Positions 1 through 10,225 of a DNA stretch of 64,000 nt are shown here, piece by piece (the stretch's first letter is position 1; every line of letters begins with the position of its first letter). Under the pieces are notes generated by a model, which saw only the letters and a list, made by a program, of their open reading frames with translations, ran no database searches and was not told the origin of the DNA. Position numbers and translations under genes: made by a program. The stretch lies in NCBI GenBank assembly GCA_963585895.1, contig OY757911.1, positions 92,284,514 to 92,348,513 of the forward strand, in the 5' to 3' direction. This stretch comes from Sepioteuthis lessoniana. Taxonomy: Eukaryota; Mollusca; Cephalopoda; Myopsida; Loliginidae.

Positions 1-209
1 AACAGTTCCCCATCACACTCTTTAACTTTCTGCTGAAATATTTCAGCAGTATTTAAATTCATAGAGGTACATACATTTTCAAATTGTGGGATTCAGGTCT
101 GTTGTTTAAAAAAAGAGCCTTGTTATAAACCCATAAAAATTACAATCATAAATTTTCAATCAGATTGATATCAGCACTTTTTTTTGGCCAAGGTCTATGC
201 ATTTACCTT

Positions 210-500
210 TTCCCTAATCTGCGAGCAGGATGTAACATAAAGTCAATCTTTAAACTGTGTACAACTTGTTTTGAATGGAGTGTTTTCCTTCTCCTAAAAT
301 GGTTGCCTGACCAAAGTTTATGAACCCAGTCACCTCTACAATTTGCTCATAGCTGGAGGAAGTAGAAATGCCTTTCCTAAAAAATTAGAAGAAAGTGAAA
401 GATTAGTCTGTATTGCCACATTTCTCAACAGATATTTATAGTGCTACGGACCAAACAGAAACGTGTAATACCACGGGTCTAAAGAAACTATGAGTGCAGC
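210..500 (-). mobile_element. SINE-B, old diverged copy
   Basis: On the minus strand this matches in order the blocks of the better copies at 29683-29966 and 59619-59898: the part related to 'gaccttgtgtcatatcctgc' is near 230-260, the 'gttaggcaactagtctagg' part near 300-330, and the tRNA-like head lies toward 480. It is heavily diverged and its ends are approximate. SINEs of this kind are short non-coding retroposons transcribed by RNA polymerase III and moved by a partner LINE. Confidence 0.5.
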
Positions 501-1789
501 ACAACGTATTAAGTTCCAATCGGACCACAGCTGTATCTTCATATGAGACAAACTGAGGAGCACACAAAACTCCGTCTGTTGGTTCGCTGATGCAAAATTT
601 TATTCGCAACTACCCTTCTTAGTAGTCCCTCAATAGAGAGAGAGAAACAGGGTATGATAGACAGAGAGAAATAATCTGTCACAAGACAAGAAAGACGTAC
701 ACATACCTTGATATTCATTTTTCCATCCCGGTCGTTTTCTGTTCTATTTCTCCCGAGTGCCTGCTCGGCATCCTGTCTTCACTTGTTTTCTTTTCCTGTT
801 CTATCCTGCTTCCCCGTTTACGGCATTTTGGTTTGAATCTTTTCCAGCCCATCAGAGCCAGTTAGCCGATTGCTCCTAATACATTTCTATTTTTAACTTG
901 GGTTCCCGCTGCTATCAGTAACTGGATTTCCGGAACTTACCGTCCCCTTTTCTTTTTTTTATTCTCTCTTTTCACCGTGCTTCTCTTTCTCTCTCTCTGC
1001 TTCTGTCTCTATTTTGCTGCGCGAATCTCTTTCACATATATGTGCCTCCTTTTTCACTGTCTCTGGCTGACCCCCTAAATCTAGCTAAGAAACAACTTAC
1101 TACTAAAACAATCAACCAGTGTCCCTTATTATATTACAAGTACTTCGTCCAAGATTTGAACTTGCGTCACTGATTTGATTTCCAATGATGATAATTCGTC
1201 TTTTTTCTGGGGAGATATATTTTCGTATTTTGAAATAACTGGAGCACTGAATTTTGATCGATGGAAAAAAGAATGTCAACGAAATTTCAAAGTACACTTA
1301 TGCATTGACAGATGCAGTAATGGCTAAAAACTTTTATCTGACTTGTAACTCGATATCATAAAAGAGTGTTAAAATATACGCTATTTTCTGGCTGTCATAT
1401 TAGTATGTTGGCTATAATGACACCAAATACAACTCGGCGCAGTAAGGTCTTGGCCGATTTAGATTCATTACTGAACTTTGTCGTAATAATCCATTCACAT
1501 TCCATGATTGCTTCTGTGGAGGTCACCATAACTCTCTTTTCTCCTGTTCAGGTGTTAATGCTGGTTTTCATATGGCTTTTCTTGATTTAGATTGCATTTC
1601 GTTCTTGTGATTTCTACAATTCTGTCATAAACGTTTACTTTGTTTTACATTTGTTTTGCTGTACGTTTACTATTACCAATGAGAATTAATTTGAATATTC
1701 CCTGTCTTATTGATAGGGCTTAGATTATTGCTGACTATATTCACCACCAAAAATGGAATTATTTTGAGTATGAAAGTAAATAACATCTG
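500..1789. other. No recognisable gene or repeat
   Basis: AT-rich sequence with a CT-rich patch around 950-1030 and purine patches around 635-670. The open frames are short and show no domain. I see no exon-like structure. Confidence 0.5.
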
Positions 1790-1905
1790 ATGGTGAGGCT
1801 TCAGTTCATGATTTATGGTAAGGGCTGAGTACCATTGCTCTCAGGTTCACTCTGATCTTGTGGGGAAGTATTGTTAAGATCCTTTGTATCAAATAGATTG
1901 GTTTG
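1790..1905 (+). repeat. Family-D repeat, middle fragment
   Basis: It contains diverged forms of the family-D middle: 'ggtgaggcttcagt', then a part related to 'ttgccatcgctcccaggtcc', ending in 'tcaaatag'. Head and tail are absent. It lies just upstream of the composite copy at 2001-2935 and may once have been part of the same array. Confidence 0.5.
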
Positions 1906-2000
1906 TAAAATATTAGTATTAAATTAGAATGCATGATTCTGTATAATTGTAAGTTATTACTTTTTTGGAATAGTTACGTGAAGTTATATTTTTTTTATAA

Positions 2001-2935
2001 TAGCCCAGTCAGTTGGGGCTGTAGAATACACCAACTGCATTTCCACAGAAGGGTAAGACTCCATAAAATGAGTGTCCTGAATGACTGGCCTTGTCGGCTA
2101 GGGCTTTAGAATACATAAACTGCATCTGTGCATAGGAGTAAGACCCTACAAACGAGTGACCTGTTTATGATTGGCTTAGTCGGCTGGGGCTGTAGAATAC
2201 ACCGAATGCATCGCCGCAGAGAGGGAAAGACCCCACAAAACGACTGTCCTAAAGATGAAACTAAACCATCGGATGGCGAAGCTTTAGCCTTGGAAATTTG
2301 GAGTTACTCTTCATTGTCAGTTCTCCCACGTCCACTCTGACCTGGAGTGGTAGCACCTGATAGGGTCCTATTTATGGGTCAAATAGAAGAAACTACGTGT
2401 GCAAACAAATGACTGATGTGAAATTGTGATTGTTATATAGCAATATTCAAAGTATTAAACTGCATTTGGATTTGGAGTTAAATAACTAACAATGGCTGAT
2501 ATGCAATGAAATCAGACCAAACCAAATCATATATATCAAATATATATGTATAAAGAGGATTTGGCTTTAAGTAACCTACAATGGTTGATATGCCTTAAAA
2601 CGAAATCAAACCAAATCATATATATTTAATACAGATGTATAAAAAGGATTTGGCATTAAATAATCAACAATGGTTGAAATGCCATAAAACCAAACCAAAC
2701 CAAACCAAACCAAATCATGTATATTTAATATATAGGTATAAACAGGATTTGGAATTAAATAACTTAAAATTGTTTGTTATGCCATGAAACTAAACTTAAG
2801 CAAACCAAATCATACCTATGAAATATATATGTGTTAAGAGGATTTAGCATTAAATAACCTGAAATGGTTTGTTAGGCCATAAAACCAAACCCAACCAAAC
2901 CACATCAATTTTAAAGTAAGGATTGTCATTAATAG
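2001..2935 (+). repeat. Family-D repeat with three heads and five tails
   Basis: Three successive heads of the form 'gtcggctggggctgtagaat' start near 2008, 2093 and 2179, a period of 85-86 bp. They are followed by one middle region (2240-2440). Then five successive tails containing 'ggatttggcattaaataa' start near 2468, 2557, 2646, 2755 and 2840, mostly spaced 85-89 bp. The 109-bp step is caused by extra AAACC units. Family D is a non-coding retroposon; clean copies with target duplications lie at 10226-11071 and 23338-23908. Multiplication of both ends within one copy is unusual. Confidence 0.8.
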
Positions 2936-3580
2936 TTATTCATAAAGGGATGGTTATTATCAAATAGAAATAATTTCTTGAAAATACATAATTGTGTAAA
3001 ATTATTAGTATTTGATAGAATTACTTTGAATCATAAACATGTGTGTAAGTTAATCGAATTTAATTAACATTCTTGGTATTCAATTTATGTAGAAGAAATC
3101 CTTTAAAAAACTTAAAAAATATAAATATAAATGTATAATAAACGCAGTTCCCACACTTCTAGGCATAAACTTACCCCAGACAAGTTTAAATGTCGAAATC
3201 AATCAATATTAATTGAATCCTTATTTTACCTCTAATTAGAAAAGATACATCACAACTTCTTTTCTAATAAACTAATATACCTTTAAAAAAAAATTGTTCC
3301 ATCAGATCAAAATAACTTCAAGAAAAATATATTTATCGATCAATTTTTGGAACCATCAGATGAAATATTCATTAGAATGAAATAGGTGTATAGATATTGT
3401 ATTAATGTTGTATATGTTCTATGCAAAGATTTGTATCATATACATCTTTAATTTTGAAAATATATACATCTTTAATTTTGAAATTTTGAAATTTAAAATG
3501 TCTATGGCAGTCTAATTTATATTGTATATACTCAGTGCAAAGATTTTTTCAGTGGTTGATGTGAAAAGATTTTAAAAAGA
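2936..3580. other. AT-rich spacer
   Basis: No gene seen. Short direct repeats such as 'atacatctttaattttgaa' occur twice between 3440 and 3485, and related 'gcaaagatt' stretches lie near 3424 and 3536. Confidence 0.5.
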
Positions 3581-3584
3581 TAAG

Positions 3585-3770
3585 TGGCACAAGGAGCATT
3601 ATTGTCGGTATTTTGAGTTACAAACGGGTAATCTAATCACAGTCACGCAACCAGACGTAGTGATAGTTTAAAAAAAAGACAACCTGCCGAACAGTGACCT
3701 TTGCCATTCCAGCTGACCAGGGTGAAACTGAAAGAAAGCGAGAAGAGAGATAAGTACCTAAACCTCTAAT
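3585..3770 (+). mobile_element. RLE-type LINE, 3' endonuclease scrap
   Basis: Translated with shifts, this matches the C-terminal end of the element at 36.9-39.9 kb. It reads FELQTGNLITVTQPDVVIV and then a stop, followed in another frame by the conserved lysine-rich KESEK-like segment. The PD dipeptide (codons 3651-3656) is the start of the restriction-like endonuclease core used by R2/R4/NeSL-type elements to nick target DNA. This copy keeps the PD that the two longer copies in the window have lost, but it is only about 190 bp and is dead. Confidence 0.65.
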
Positions 3771-3994
3771 AAAAACAATAAGAATATACAATTAGCATAT
3801 AGGAATGAAATTTATCATTGAAAACTGTGCCATAATAATAATGAGAAGCAAAAAATGACTGATAACAGAATGAACAGAACTGGTTAATCAAGAGACAATC
3901 ATAACGCTGGGGGAAAAAGAAACTCACAAATACTTTCGAATATTGAAAGCGGATACCCGAAAGAATTGGAGACAAAAGAAAAATTTTAAAAAGT

Positions 3995-4765
3995 ATCTCA
4001 GATAAACGAGAAAAAACTGTATGGATATTTCAAGCGACAAACAAGCAACATCTCACTTAAGAAAAAATGGACGGGACTAAGAAAGGTAAATTTTCCGAGA
4101 GAAACTGAATCTCTTCTGGAACCGGCAGAAAACAAGGCTATGAGGACTATGTCAAAGCAAAAATAGACAAAATGCATTAAAATATTACATGTAGTTTATG
4201 TGGTGATTGAGGCGAAACGATAAATCATATCATAAGCGAAAGCAGTAAATTACTGCAAAGAGAGTATAAGACCAGACACGACTGAATGAGCAAGGTGATC
4301 CACTGGGAATTGCGCAAGAAGTTTAAACTTGATCCCACGAACAAATGGTATACGTACAACCTAGAATCCGTCCTAGAAGATGAAATGCACAAAGTTCTTT
4401 GGGATTTCGAGATACAAACGGATCATCTAATCTCGGCCAGACGAACAGTCAAAAAAAAAAAAGAAAAAGAAAAAAGAGAACGCTGGGTAAAACTAAAAGA
4501 AAGCGAAAAGAGAGATAAATATTTAGAACTGAAAAAAAAACAAAGCGATTGAACATGAAAGTGACGCTTGTACCAATTGTAATTGGCTCGCTTGACACAG
4601 TCACTAAATGATTGGTACAGGGACAGGAGGATTTGGAAATAAGAGGACGCGTGGAGACTAACCAAGCTACAGCATTGTTGAGATCAGTCAAAATACTTAG
4701 AAGAGTCATGGAGACTTGAGGAGACTTACTGTAACTCAGACTCCAGTGGAAAACCACCAGATAAC
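3995..4765 (+). pseudogene. RLE-type LINE, C-terminal fragment
   Basis: This is a degraded copy of the 3' third of the element at 36.9-39.9 kb. Recognisable pieces in order are the LYGYFKRQ segment near 4020, the RETESLL segment near 4105, a broken zinc knuckle near 4195-4255, and an intact 88-codon frame at 4286-4552 that covers the KVIHWELRKKF to LISARR region. After LISARR the restriction-like endonuclease core (PD, then VDF) is missing: the frame jumps to a lysine-rich run and resumes at the KLKESEKRDKYL segment. The last part (4553-4760) still resembles the 3' end of the full copy but in shifted frames. The copy is not functional. Confidence 0.75.
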
Positions 4766-5106
4766 GCTGGCGTGAAAAACTCTCAAATGATTAAATGATA
4801 ATTTGATTAGATTTGATTTAGGTGTTTGAGGTAAACTTTACGGAGTAAAATTGTTTGTGTTATATTTATTATTTATCTATTTGATCCTCAGTGAAAAAAT
4901 TTAAATACACGCAAAAAAAAGAAGCGATAAAAAGCTTGGTGATTTTGAAAGTGTTGTTATTCAATATTTTTCCGAATGTTTTAAAAGGAATAGATAATCA
5001 CTGACCGATATAAAGAGACAGGCAGATCAATCACGCTTAGATAGATAGATAGATAGATAGATAGATACTTTGACAGGCAGACAAAATGAATTAGATTTTT
5101 TTGAAA

Positions 5107-5147
<41 letters not shown>

Positions 5148-5600
5148 ACATTTTCTTTTCTAGTTCTTTTCTCTTGTGGGGATTTTTCAATATACAATCT
5201 ACTAATCACTTCTAGCTTTCTTTTTAAATCCCGTCCTAAACTAGCAAAAAATGGGGACAATAAACTGTAAAATAGAGAGATTTAGATTTATCCCTTTTTC
5301 AGTAATGCAAAATGATGACAAAAAACTCGCAGATTTTTTCTCATCGGTGTATGTTAATAAAGGTTACAAATGCATAGCTGAAGAGGTCTCAAGATCAACA
5401 CGCTGTAATAAGAGTAAGGTTGCTAAAACTTACTTCTATAAGTTAAGCGGGATGATGTCAACTGTAATCAAATTACCATTAAATTGACAGAAGCGACAAA
5501 GTGCTAACAGTGTCTTGAAAGAAGAGATAAAACGAAAAAATACTGTCTGCGGGAAATATGATTTATCATTTGTATGATACTGAAAGGTATCTGTCTATAT
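4766..5600. other. Spacer with ATAG and TA microsatellites
   Basis: It contains (ATAG)n at about 5038-5067 and (TA)n at about 5108-5142. A 78-codon open frame at 5251-5487 on the plus strand has no recognisable domain and no exon signals that I trust. Confidence 0.6.
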
Positions 5601-5824
5601 TTCTGAGATGACGTATTATGTACATTATTTACAATTTTCGGACTATCATCCTCATCTTTGTCACCATTTTTGTCACAACGTTCCGGCCGTTGTATGCACC
5701 GGCCTTCTTCAGGTGGTCGGAATGTCGAACTTAACCCTTCATTTAGCTCATCGGGATAAACCCGAGCCATGTTTAATAATTTTCAGTTATTAGTTATCTC
5801 CTGTTAAATTCCTCTCTGAAAGTT

Positions 5825-5935
5825 CTCCACTGCCTTTACCGGGTATTGAACTCACACTCTTTGAGTATGTTAATGGATTTAACCAATGCATTTATCCGCT
5901 GTGCCATGTATCCTTGAGGACATCTGTGTATGAAT
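5825..5935 (-). mobile_element. tRNA-derived SINE head
   Basis: Read on the minus strand it has an A-box-like segment 'tggcacagcggataaatg', followed about 35 bases later by a B-box-like 'gagttcaatacccgg'. That is the spacing of an internal RNA polymerase III promoter. There is no paired acceptor stem, so I call it a tRNA-derived SINE head rather than a tRNA gene. The body to the left (5600-5820) is not assigned to a family. Confidence 0.5.
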
Positions 5936-6349
5936 TTCTGAGTATTATAAACCTAATGTTTTCAGCAACCATTTTTACCAGCGCTGTTATTATTGCATTT
6001 TTTCCCCAGAGCTCATATTGCAACTTTGTTGTTATTATTGCTTTTCTCTGGCACTCCTTATTCCTGATTCATATTTTGTATTAATTTCTATGCTTGGTCG
6101 GCTCAGGAGATTTTTGTGGCTTAGCATATGTGCTGATTCTTTAAGTTTACGAATTTTCCAATGGTGTTCTTGTCTATGATCTGAACCTGGTCCCACACAG
6201 GGGTATGATCTCTCTTCTCTTTCCATACGTGGTCAGCCACGCCTGATTTTACCACTTCCCTTCGTGTTACAGCCCTCTGGTGTTCTTGAAGCCTCACCTG
6301 AAAGGTTTTCCTTCTATAATCTCCATATGTACTGCAAGATTACTTTTAG

Positions 6350-6560
6350 CAATTTGTCCAGTCAACGTAGATTGTACATCTCGGCAGAGAGGTAAGACCA
6401 ACCCACAAATGAATGTCCTGGATATCACAGTAAACAAACTGATGGTGAAGCTCCAGTAATCCTGGAGCTTTGGGGAATATTGAGTACTCCTGTATTGCAA
6501 TAACTCATAGGCCTACTTTGACATCAAGTGCTAGCACCTGTTAGGACCCCATGCTTTAGT
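6350..6560 (+). repeat. Family-D repeat, head and middle
   Basis: Diverged head near 6353 ('cggcagagaggtaagacc'), then 'tgtcctggatatcaca', 'ctgatggtgaagctccag' and 'gagctttggggaat' in the usual order. It ends near the 'cacctgttaggacccc' block. The tail is absent or too diverged to call. Confidence 0.7.
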
Positions 6561-6799
6561 AAAAAAGAACTGTTTAATCGATTAATTAGCTAGAAACTAT
6601 TCAACTGTGTGCCAATAGAAATATTATTGTTAAATAGCAATAATTGAAACCATTTGATTGTTTGCAAACAAATTAGCCCTTGCCCTTTTAAAAATAATAC
6701 CAACAAACTATTTTCATAAAAATAAGTGACGTTCTCCAATGTACTTCTTCTCACGGATATGCAAGTGTTGAATGACCAATGAGAACCTATTTACTACAA

Positions 6800-6908
6800 C
6801 TCTGTAATGTCACAAGAGGTACACTAGACGACCTGGCGGAAGCGGTGGATAATAGAGACGAATGGCTAGAGAGAGAGTTTGAGGAATCTATGATAGCAGC
6901 ACGAATGG
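6800..6908 (+). mobile_element. EN-type LINE, extreme 3' scrap
   Basis: The translation resembles the last about 35 residues of the LINE (QLC, then DDLAEAVDNRDEWLERV) and stops at the region that in other copies precedes the (GAT)n tail. It is joined directly to a 5'-truncated SINE-C at about 6911. Confidence 0.65.
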
Positions 6909-6910
6909 TC

Positions 6911-7125
6911 GGGGAGACCTGGGTTCAATACCAAGTCGCGTCATACCAAAGACTTTAAAAATGGTACTTGATACCTCCTTGCTTAACACTTAGCAATGTA
7001 AGGTATGTATTAAGTGTAAAGTGGAGCAATCCAGGGAACGGAGTAGCGCCTTCTCCTACTCGTATGTCTAGTAGCCATTGAAAATGGAGCCTTCGGGTCG
7101 CCATTGACTACGGTCGACAACTTTA
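6911..7125 (+). mobile_element. SINE-C, 5'-truncated
   Basis: It starts at the B-box region ('gagacctgggttcaat') and continues through 'cataccaaagactttaaaaa', 'taaagtggagcaatcc', 'ggagtagcgcc' and the 'gagccttcgggtcgcc' end. The A-box half is missing compared with the copies at 21610 and 50882. It runs into a TA microsatellite. Confidence 0.75.
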
Positions 7126-7129
7126 CTTA

Positions 7130-7172
<43 letters not shown>

Positions 7173-7189
7173 ATATATATATATATATA
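7130..7189. repeat. TA microsatellite with GTAT interruptions
   Basis: A run of TA dinucleotides broken by 'gtatgtatgtat', lying between the end of SINE-C and the (ATC)n tail of a minus-strand LINE. Confidence 0.9.
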
Positions 7190-8156
7190 TCATCATCATC
7201 ATATCGTGCTGGCAGCACGGATATCCCTGACCCTCTCTCGCCACTCCTCCCTATCGTTCATCGCCCTAGGTAGGTCTTCAGGACAACAACCTGTATCCTC
7301 ACATAGCTGCTGAATGTACGTTCGTGCTGGTCGTCCTGCTTTTGCGCGGCCGTGTGTGGGGATCCATAAGAGTACATCTCTTATGAGTTCATCTCTGCTT
7401 CTCCAGCAATGTCCTGCATGTCTGGTTCGCCTAACTTGAATAGATTTCGTGATAGGGGGCAGGTGGCCGTACAGTTGGTGTCTTGTGGGGTGGTCAGGTG
7501 TATTTGCCAGTATCGCTATGTCATCGGCGTAGTCGGCGTCGGTAATTGTTGTTGCGGGATATCTTCTGCTTCTTTTCTTCGTCAGTTCGAAGCCATTCTC
7601 TTTGATTTTGTCAATCGATGTTCTAAGTACGTAGTCTAGACAAATGATAAAGAGATACGGAGCCAGCGTGTCCCCTTGTAGTACTCCTGCTACAATGTCG
7701 AAGTATTCTGTGTCTCCATCTGGTGATCGTACTTTTACTTTAGTGTTTCTATAGAGAATCGTTATTGCCGCTACGGTTTCTTTAGGTATGCCGTACGCTA
7801 GTAGGATTTGTTCCATCTTTCCTCTGTGAATGGAGTCGAAAGCCTTGGTAAAGTCGACAAATATTAATGTCGCTTGTAGGTTCTTTGCCCGTACACCCTC
7901 AAGGATTCTGCGGATGGTTAGTATTTGTGAGGTCGTAGATCTATTTCTTCGGAAGCCATTTTGGTTTTTTCTAAGTATGTTGTCGATTTTGGGTTCTATG
8001 CGGTTTCGTAGTAGGGCATTGTAGATTTTGGCTGCTATGGATGTAAGTGTTATGCCTCGGTAGTTTTTGGCTAATCCGAGGTCCCCCTTTTTAGGGAAGG
8101 GGAGTATGCATCCCTTCGTCCATCTATCTATCGGATTTTGATTGTATACTGCGTTG
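7190..8156 (-). pseudogene. EN-type LINE: RT plus C-terminus, internally deleted
   Basis: Minus-strand reverse-transcriptase and C-terminal region of the same LINE as 15286-18345. It is 5'-truncated beside a TA microsatellite and ends in (ATC)n at 7190-7202. A 205-codon frame (7816 down to 7199) holds the GVLQGDTLAPYLFIICLDYV block (RT motif B region) and the catalytic YADD box (7520-7531). Right after AILANTP the frame jumps to the HQLYGHLPPI segment, so about 0.43 kb that separates these in the longer copy is gone, yet the frame stays open to the end. The upstream FVDFTKAFDS region is readable up to about 8150. It is probably inactive, because motifs upstream of the RT core and the endonuclease are missing. 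Confidence 0.85.
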
Positions 8157-8158
8157 CA

Positions 8159-8205
<47 letters not shown>
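8157..8205. repeat. TA microsatellite
   Basis: About 24 TA units. It sits exactly between the truncated 5' end of a LINE and a family-D tail, a position where TA runs recur in this window. Confidence 0.95.
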
Positions 8206-8207
<2 letters not shown>

Positions 8208-8272
8208 CAGAATTTGATATTAAATTACGTAATAGTGTTGATATGCCGTAAAACCAAACCAACCAACAATCA
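8206..8272 (+). repeat. Family-D 3' tail
   Basis: 'gaacagaatttgatattaaa', then 'gttgatatgccgtaaaacc' and an AACC-rich end match the tail of family D. It follows the TA run directly. Confidence 0.75.
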
Positions 8273-8401
8273 TTTTTGTAATAATGAAATGGAAATAAGC
8301 TTTTTTCAACCAGTATACAAATGTTCTGTTTTGCATTTTCATACTTTGAGCAAGTTAACCAATAATTCTTCGTATCTAAGCTCCAACGAAAGTATATTGT
8401 G

Positions 8402-8427
8402 AATCTATCTATCTATCTATCTATCCT
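8402..8427. repeat. ATCT microsatellite
   Basis: About six ATCT units. Confidence 0.9.
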
Positions 8428-8789
8428 TTGGCTAGTGGCATATAAGCCTGAGAGTGCTGTCTCTTCTGGGTATCAATTTGTAACCGTGTGACGCCACGAA
8501 AGAGTCAAAATTGTAACATGCATGAAAAATGGGAAAGGAATTTCAGTTAGAATTAAAAAAAATGAATGAATTAGAACAAACGGCGGCGGAGATTATAAAA
8601 CTAAAGGAAAATAAACACAGGAAGTCATTGTGGATACAAAAAATAGGGAGGTTCTATCGACTTGATTTAGAATATGTCAGCTATATCCACTGAAAAAAGA
8701 TGTGTCCTTAGTACATCATTAATCTGCTTCTGGTGGCGTGGCTTTAATTCTGATGGGGGGGTATGGTATGAGTCTGCATTGCCTCGGCT

Positions 8790-9327
8790 AAGACTGCAGA
8801 ATACACTAACTGTATCTGCGAAGAGGTAAGACCCCATCCCTAACGAATGTCCTGATTATTACACTAAACAATCTGATGTTGAGACTCCAGTAATACTGGG
8901 GCTTTGGGGTTTATTGAATACCCCTTCATTGCCATCGCTACCTGGTTCACTTCGACTCGCAATTGCAGCATCTGGAAGGGTATTATCTATGGGTCAATTA
9001 GAACTGCCTGTAATCTAAATTGAGTCAAAACTAATAACTTATGCTAAATTGAATTATTTGAAATAGAATTTTTTTATCATTTAACTGTGTGTAAACAAGG
9101 GTGTGATGTTTAATTGAATTCTAAGTGAAATGTAGAAATATTTGGATCCAAACGAATGAGTAATGTTGCATCGAATGACTAGTATTAAATAGCATTATTT
9201 TTAACAACTTTTCTATGTGCAAATAAATGCTTAATATTGAATTTGGATAAAAAAAAATCTTGGGGTAGCAATAATTGAAACCATTTATCAATACAGAAAC
9301 AACAGCAATACGTGTGTTCAAACAAAT
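8790..9327 (+). repeat. Family-D repeat, 5' part, split by a LINE
   Basis: Head near 8790 ('gactgcagaatacactaact'), middle through 'ggcattattta'-type units, and internal units resembling 'tttaactgtgtgtaaacaa'. It stops at about 9327 where a LINE 3' end begins, and similar internal units plus a tail resume at 9586-9850. I infer that the LINE inserted into this copy. Confidence 0.65.
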
Positions 9328-9540
9328 TAGTTCTAACTGGAGAAGGAGGGACGTGCTCATAAGTGATCTACTCCTATGGACCCCCCACATATGGCCGGGC
9401 AAAAGCAGGACGACCAACTCGAACATACATACAGCAGCTATGTGAGGATACGGGATGTAGCCCTGAGGACCTGCCAGAGGCGATGAACGATAGGGAGAAG
9501 TGGTGAGAGAGGGTCAGGGATATCCGTGCTGGCGGCACGA

Positions 9541-9582
<42 letters not shown>

Positions 9583-9583
9583 A
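9328..9583 (+). mobile_element. EN-type LINE, 3' end with (GAT)n tail
   Basis: Plus-strand copy of the last about 70 residues of the LINE: WRRRDVLISDLLLW-like, then the GRAKAGRPTRTYIQQLCEDT block and the EAMNDREKW block with an in-frame TGA after it. It ends in about 14 ATG/GAT units (9541-9582), typical of the 3' end of this LINE. The 5' truncation is extreme (about 210 bp kept). Confidence 0.85.
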
Positions 9584-9585
9584 TT

Positions 9586-9850
9586 TAAAAATAAAATTAC
9601 CGACAAACAAATCTCTTGCATATCATATATTTCTATTTAAATGTGTGCAAACCAATAAGTGATGTTAAAATGTGATTGTTGTACAGCAATACTTGGAACC
9701 ATTTAAATGCATGTAAGAAAATGAGCTCAGGCTTGTTGAAGAATTTTATCTACGTAATGTGTTTATAAATCATATATGCTTGATGTTTATTTCAAAATAG
9801 GATTTAGCATTAGATAATGTAAAATATTTAATATGCCATGAAATAAAAAA
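9586..9850 (+). repeat. Family-D repeat, 3' part after LINE insertion
   Basis: Internal units ('aaatgtgtgcaaacc', 'gtacagcaatacttggaacc') followed by a tail ('ggatttagcattagataa', 'tatgccatgaaat'). Confidence 0.6.
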
Positions 9851-9900
9851 GCCGGATATGGAGACTCACCACTAGATTCAGTTTAGTGCCATAACCAGAG

Positions 9901-9933
9901 AACCCTTCTAGGGTTATTCCCCTCCTGCAGGGG
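9901..9933. repeat. Two small adjacent hairpins
   Basis: 'aaccct' pairs with 'agggtt' across a 3-base loop (9901-9915). Four bases on, 'cccct' pairs with 'agggg' across a 5-base loop (9919-9933). I assign no function. Confidence 0.6.
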
Positions 9934-10080
9934 CTAGAGTCACCGTATTCGTCATCTCGCTGATAAAGAGGAATTATGTAATAGTTTAAACGAAACAACA
10001 TTAAAAAAAAAAGAATGTACCTTATATATTCAAAACCTAACCGTATAGCCTAATGGTATTCCTTAGATTACTTGGAAGGA

Positions 10081-10213
10081 GACCCTCAGGGCGTAATGGT
10101 TGACGTGCAAGACTGTAACATCATAGTATTTGTGTTCGAACTCTAGTTGCGATGTTACGTTTTGGACTAATAATCTTGGGAAAGTAATGACCCTCCTATC
10201 CCAAAGCTAAAGT
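10081..10213 (+). mobile_element. SINE-A, head half
   Basis: 'cctcagggcgtaatggttga' gives the A-box region and 'gtgttcgaactctagttgcg' the B-box region of a tRNA-like promoter. 'cttgggaaagtaatgaccct' matches the body of the copies at 34612 and 56826. Further 3' it is interrupted by the family-D insertion at 10226. Confidence 0.65.
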
Positions 10214-10225
10214 TCGAATATTACC
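10214..10225. repeat. Target-site duplication, left
   Basis: TCGAATATTACC, repeated exactly at 11072-11083 on the other side of the family-D copy. Confidence 0.85.

Noticed and set aside
4286-4552. Small lysine-rich protein gene
   Set aside because: The frame is the C-terminal segment of the RLE-type LINE with its nuclease core missing.
4981-5190. Open frames made of IYIYIY or HTHTHT runs here and at 7104, 8142, 12567, 13061, 13515, 35615, 49373 and 63025
   Set aside because: They are translations of TA or CA/GT microsatellites, not proteins.
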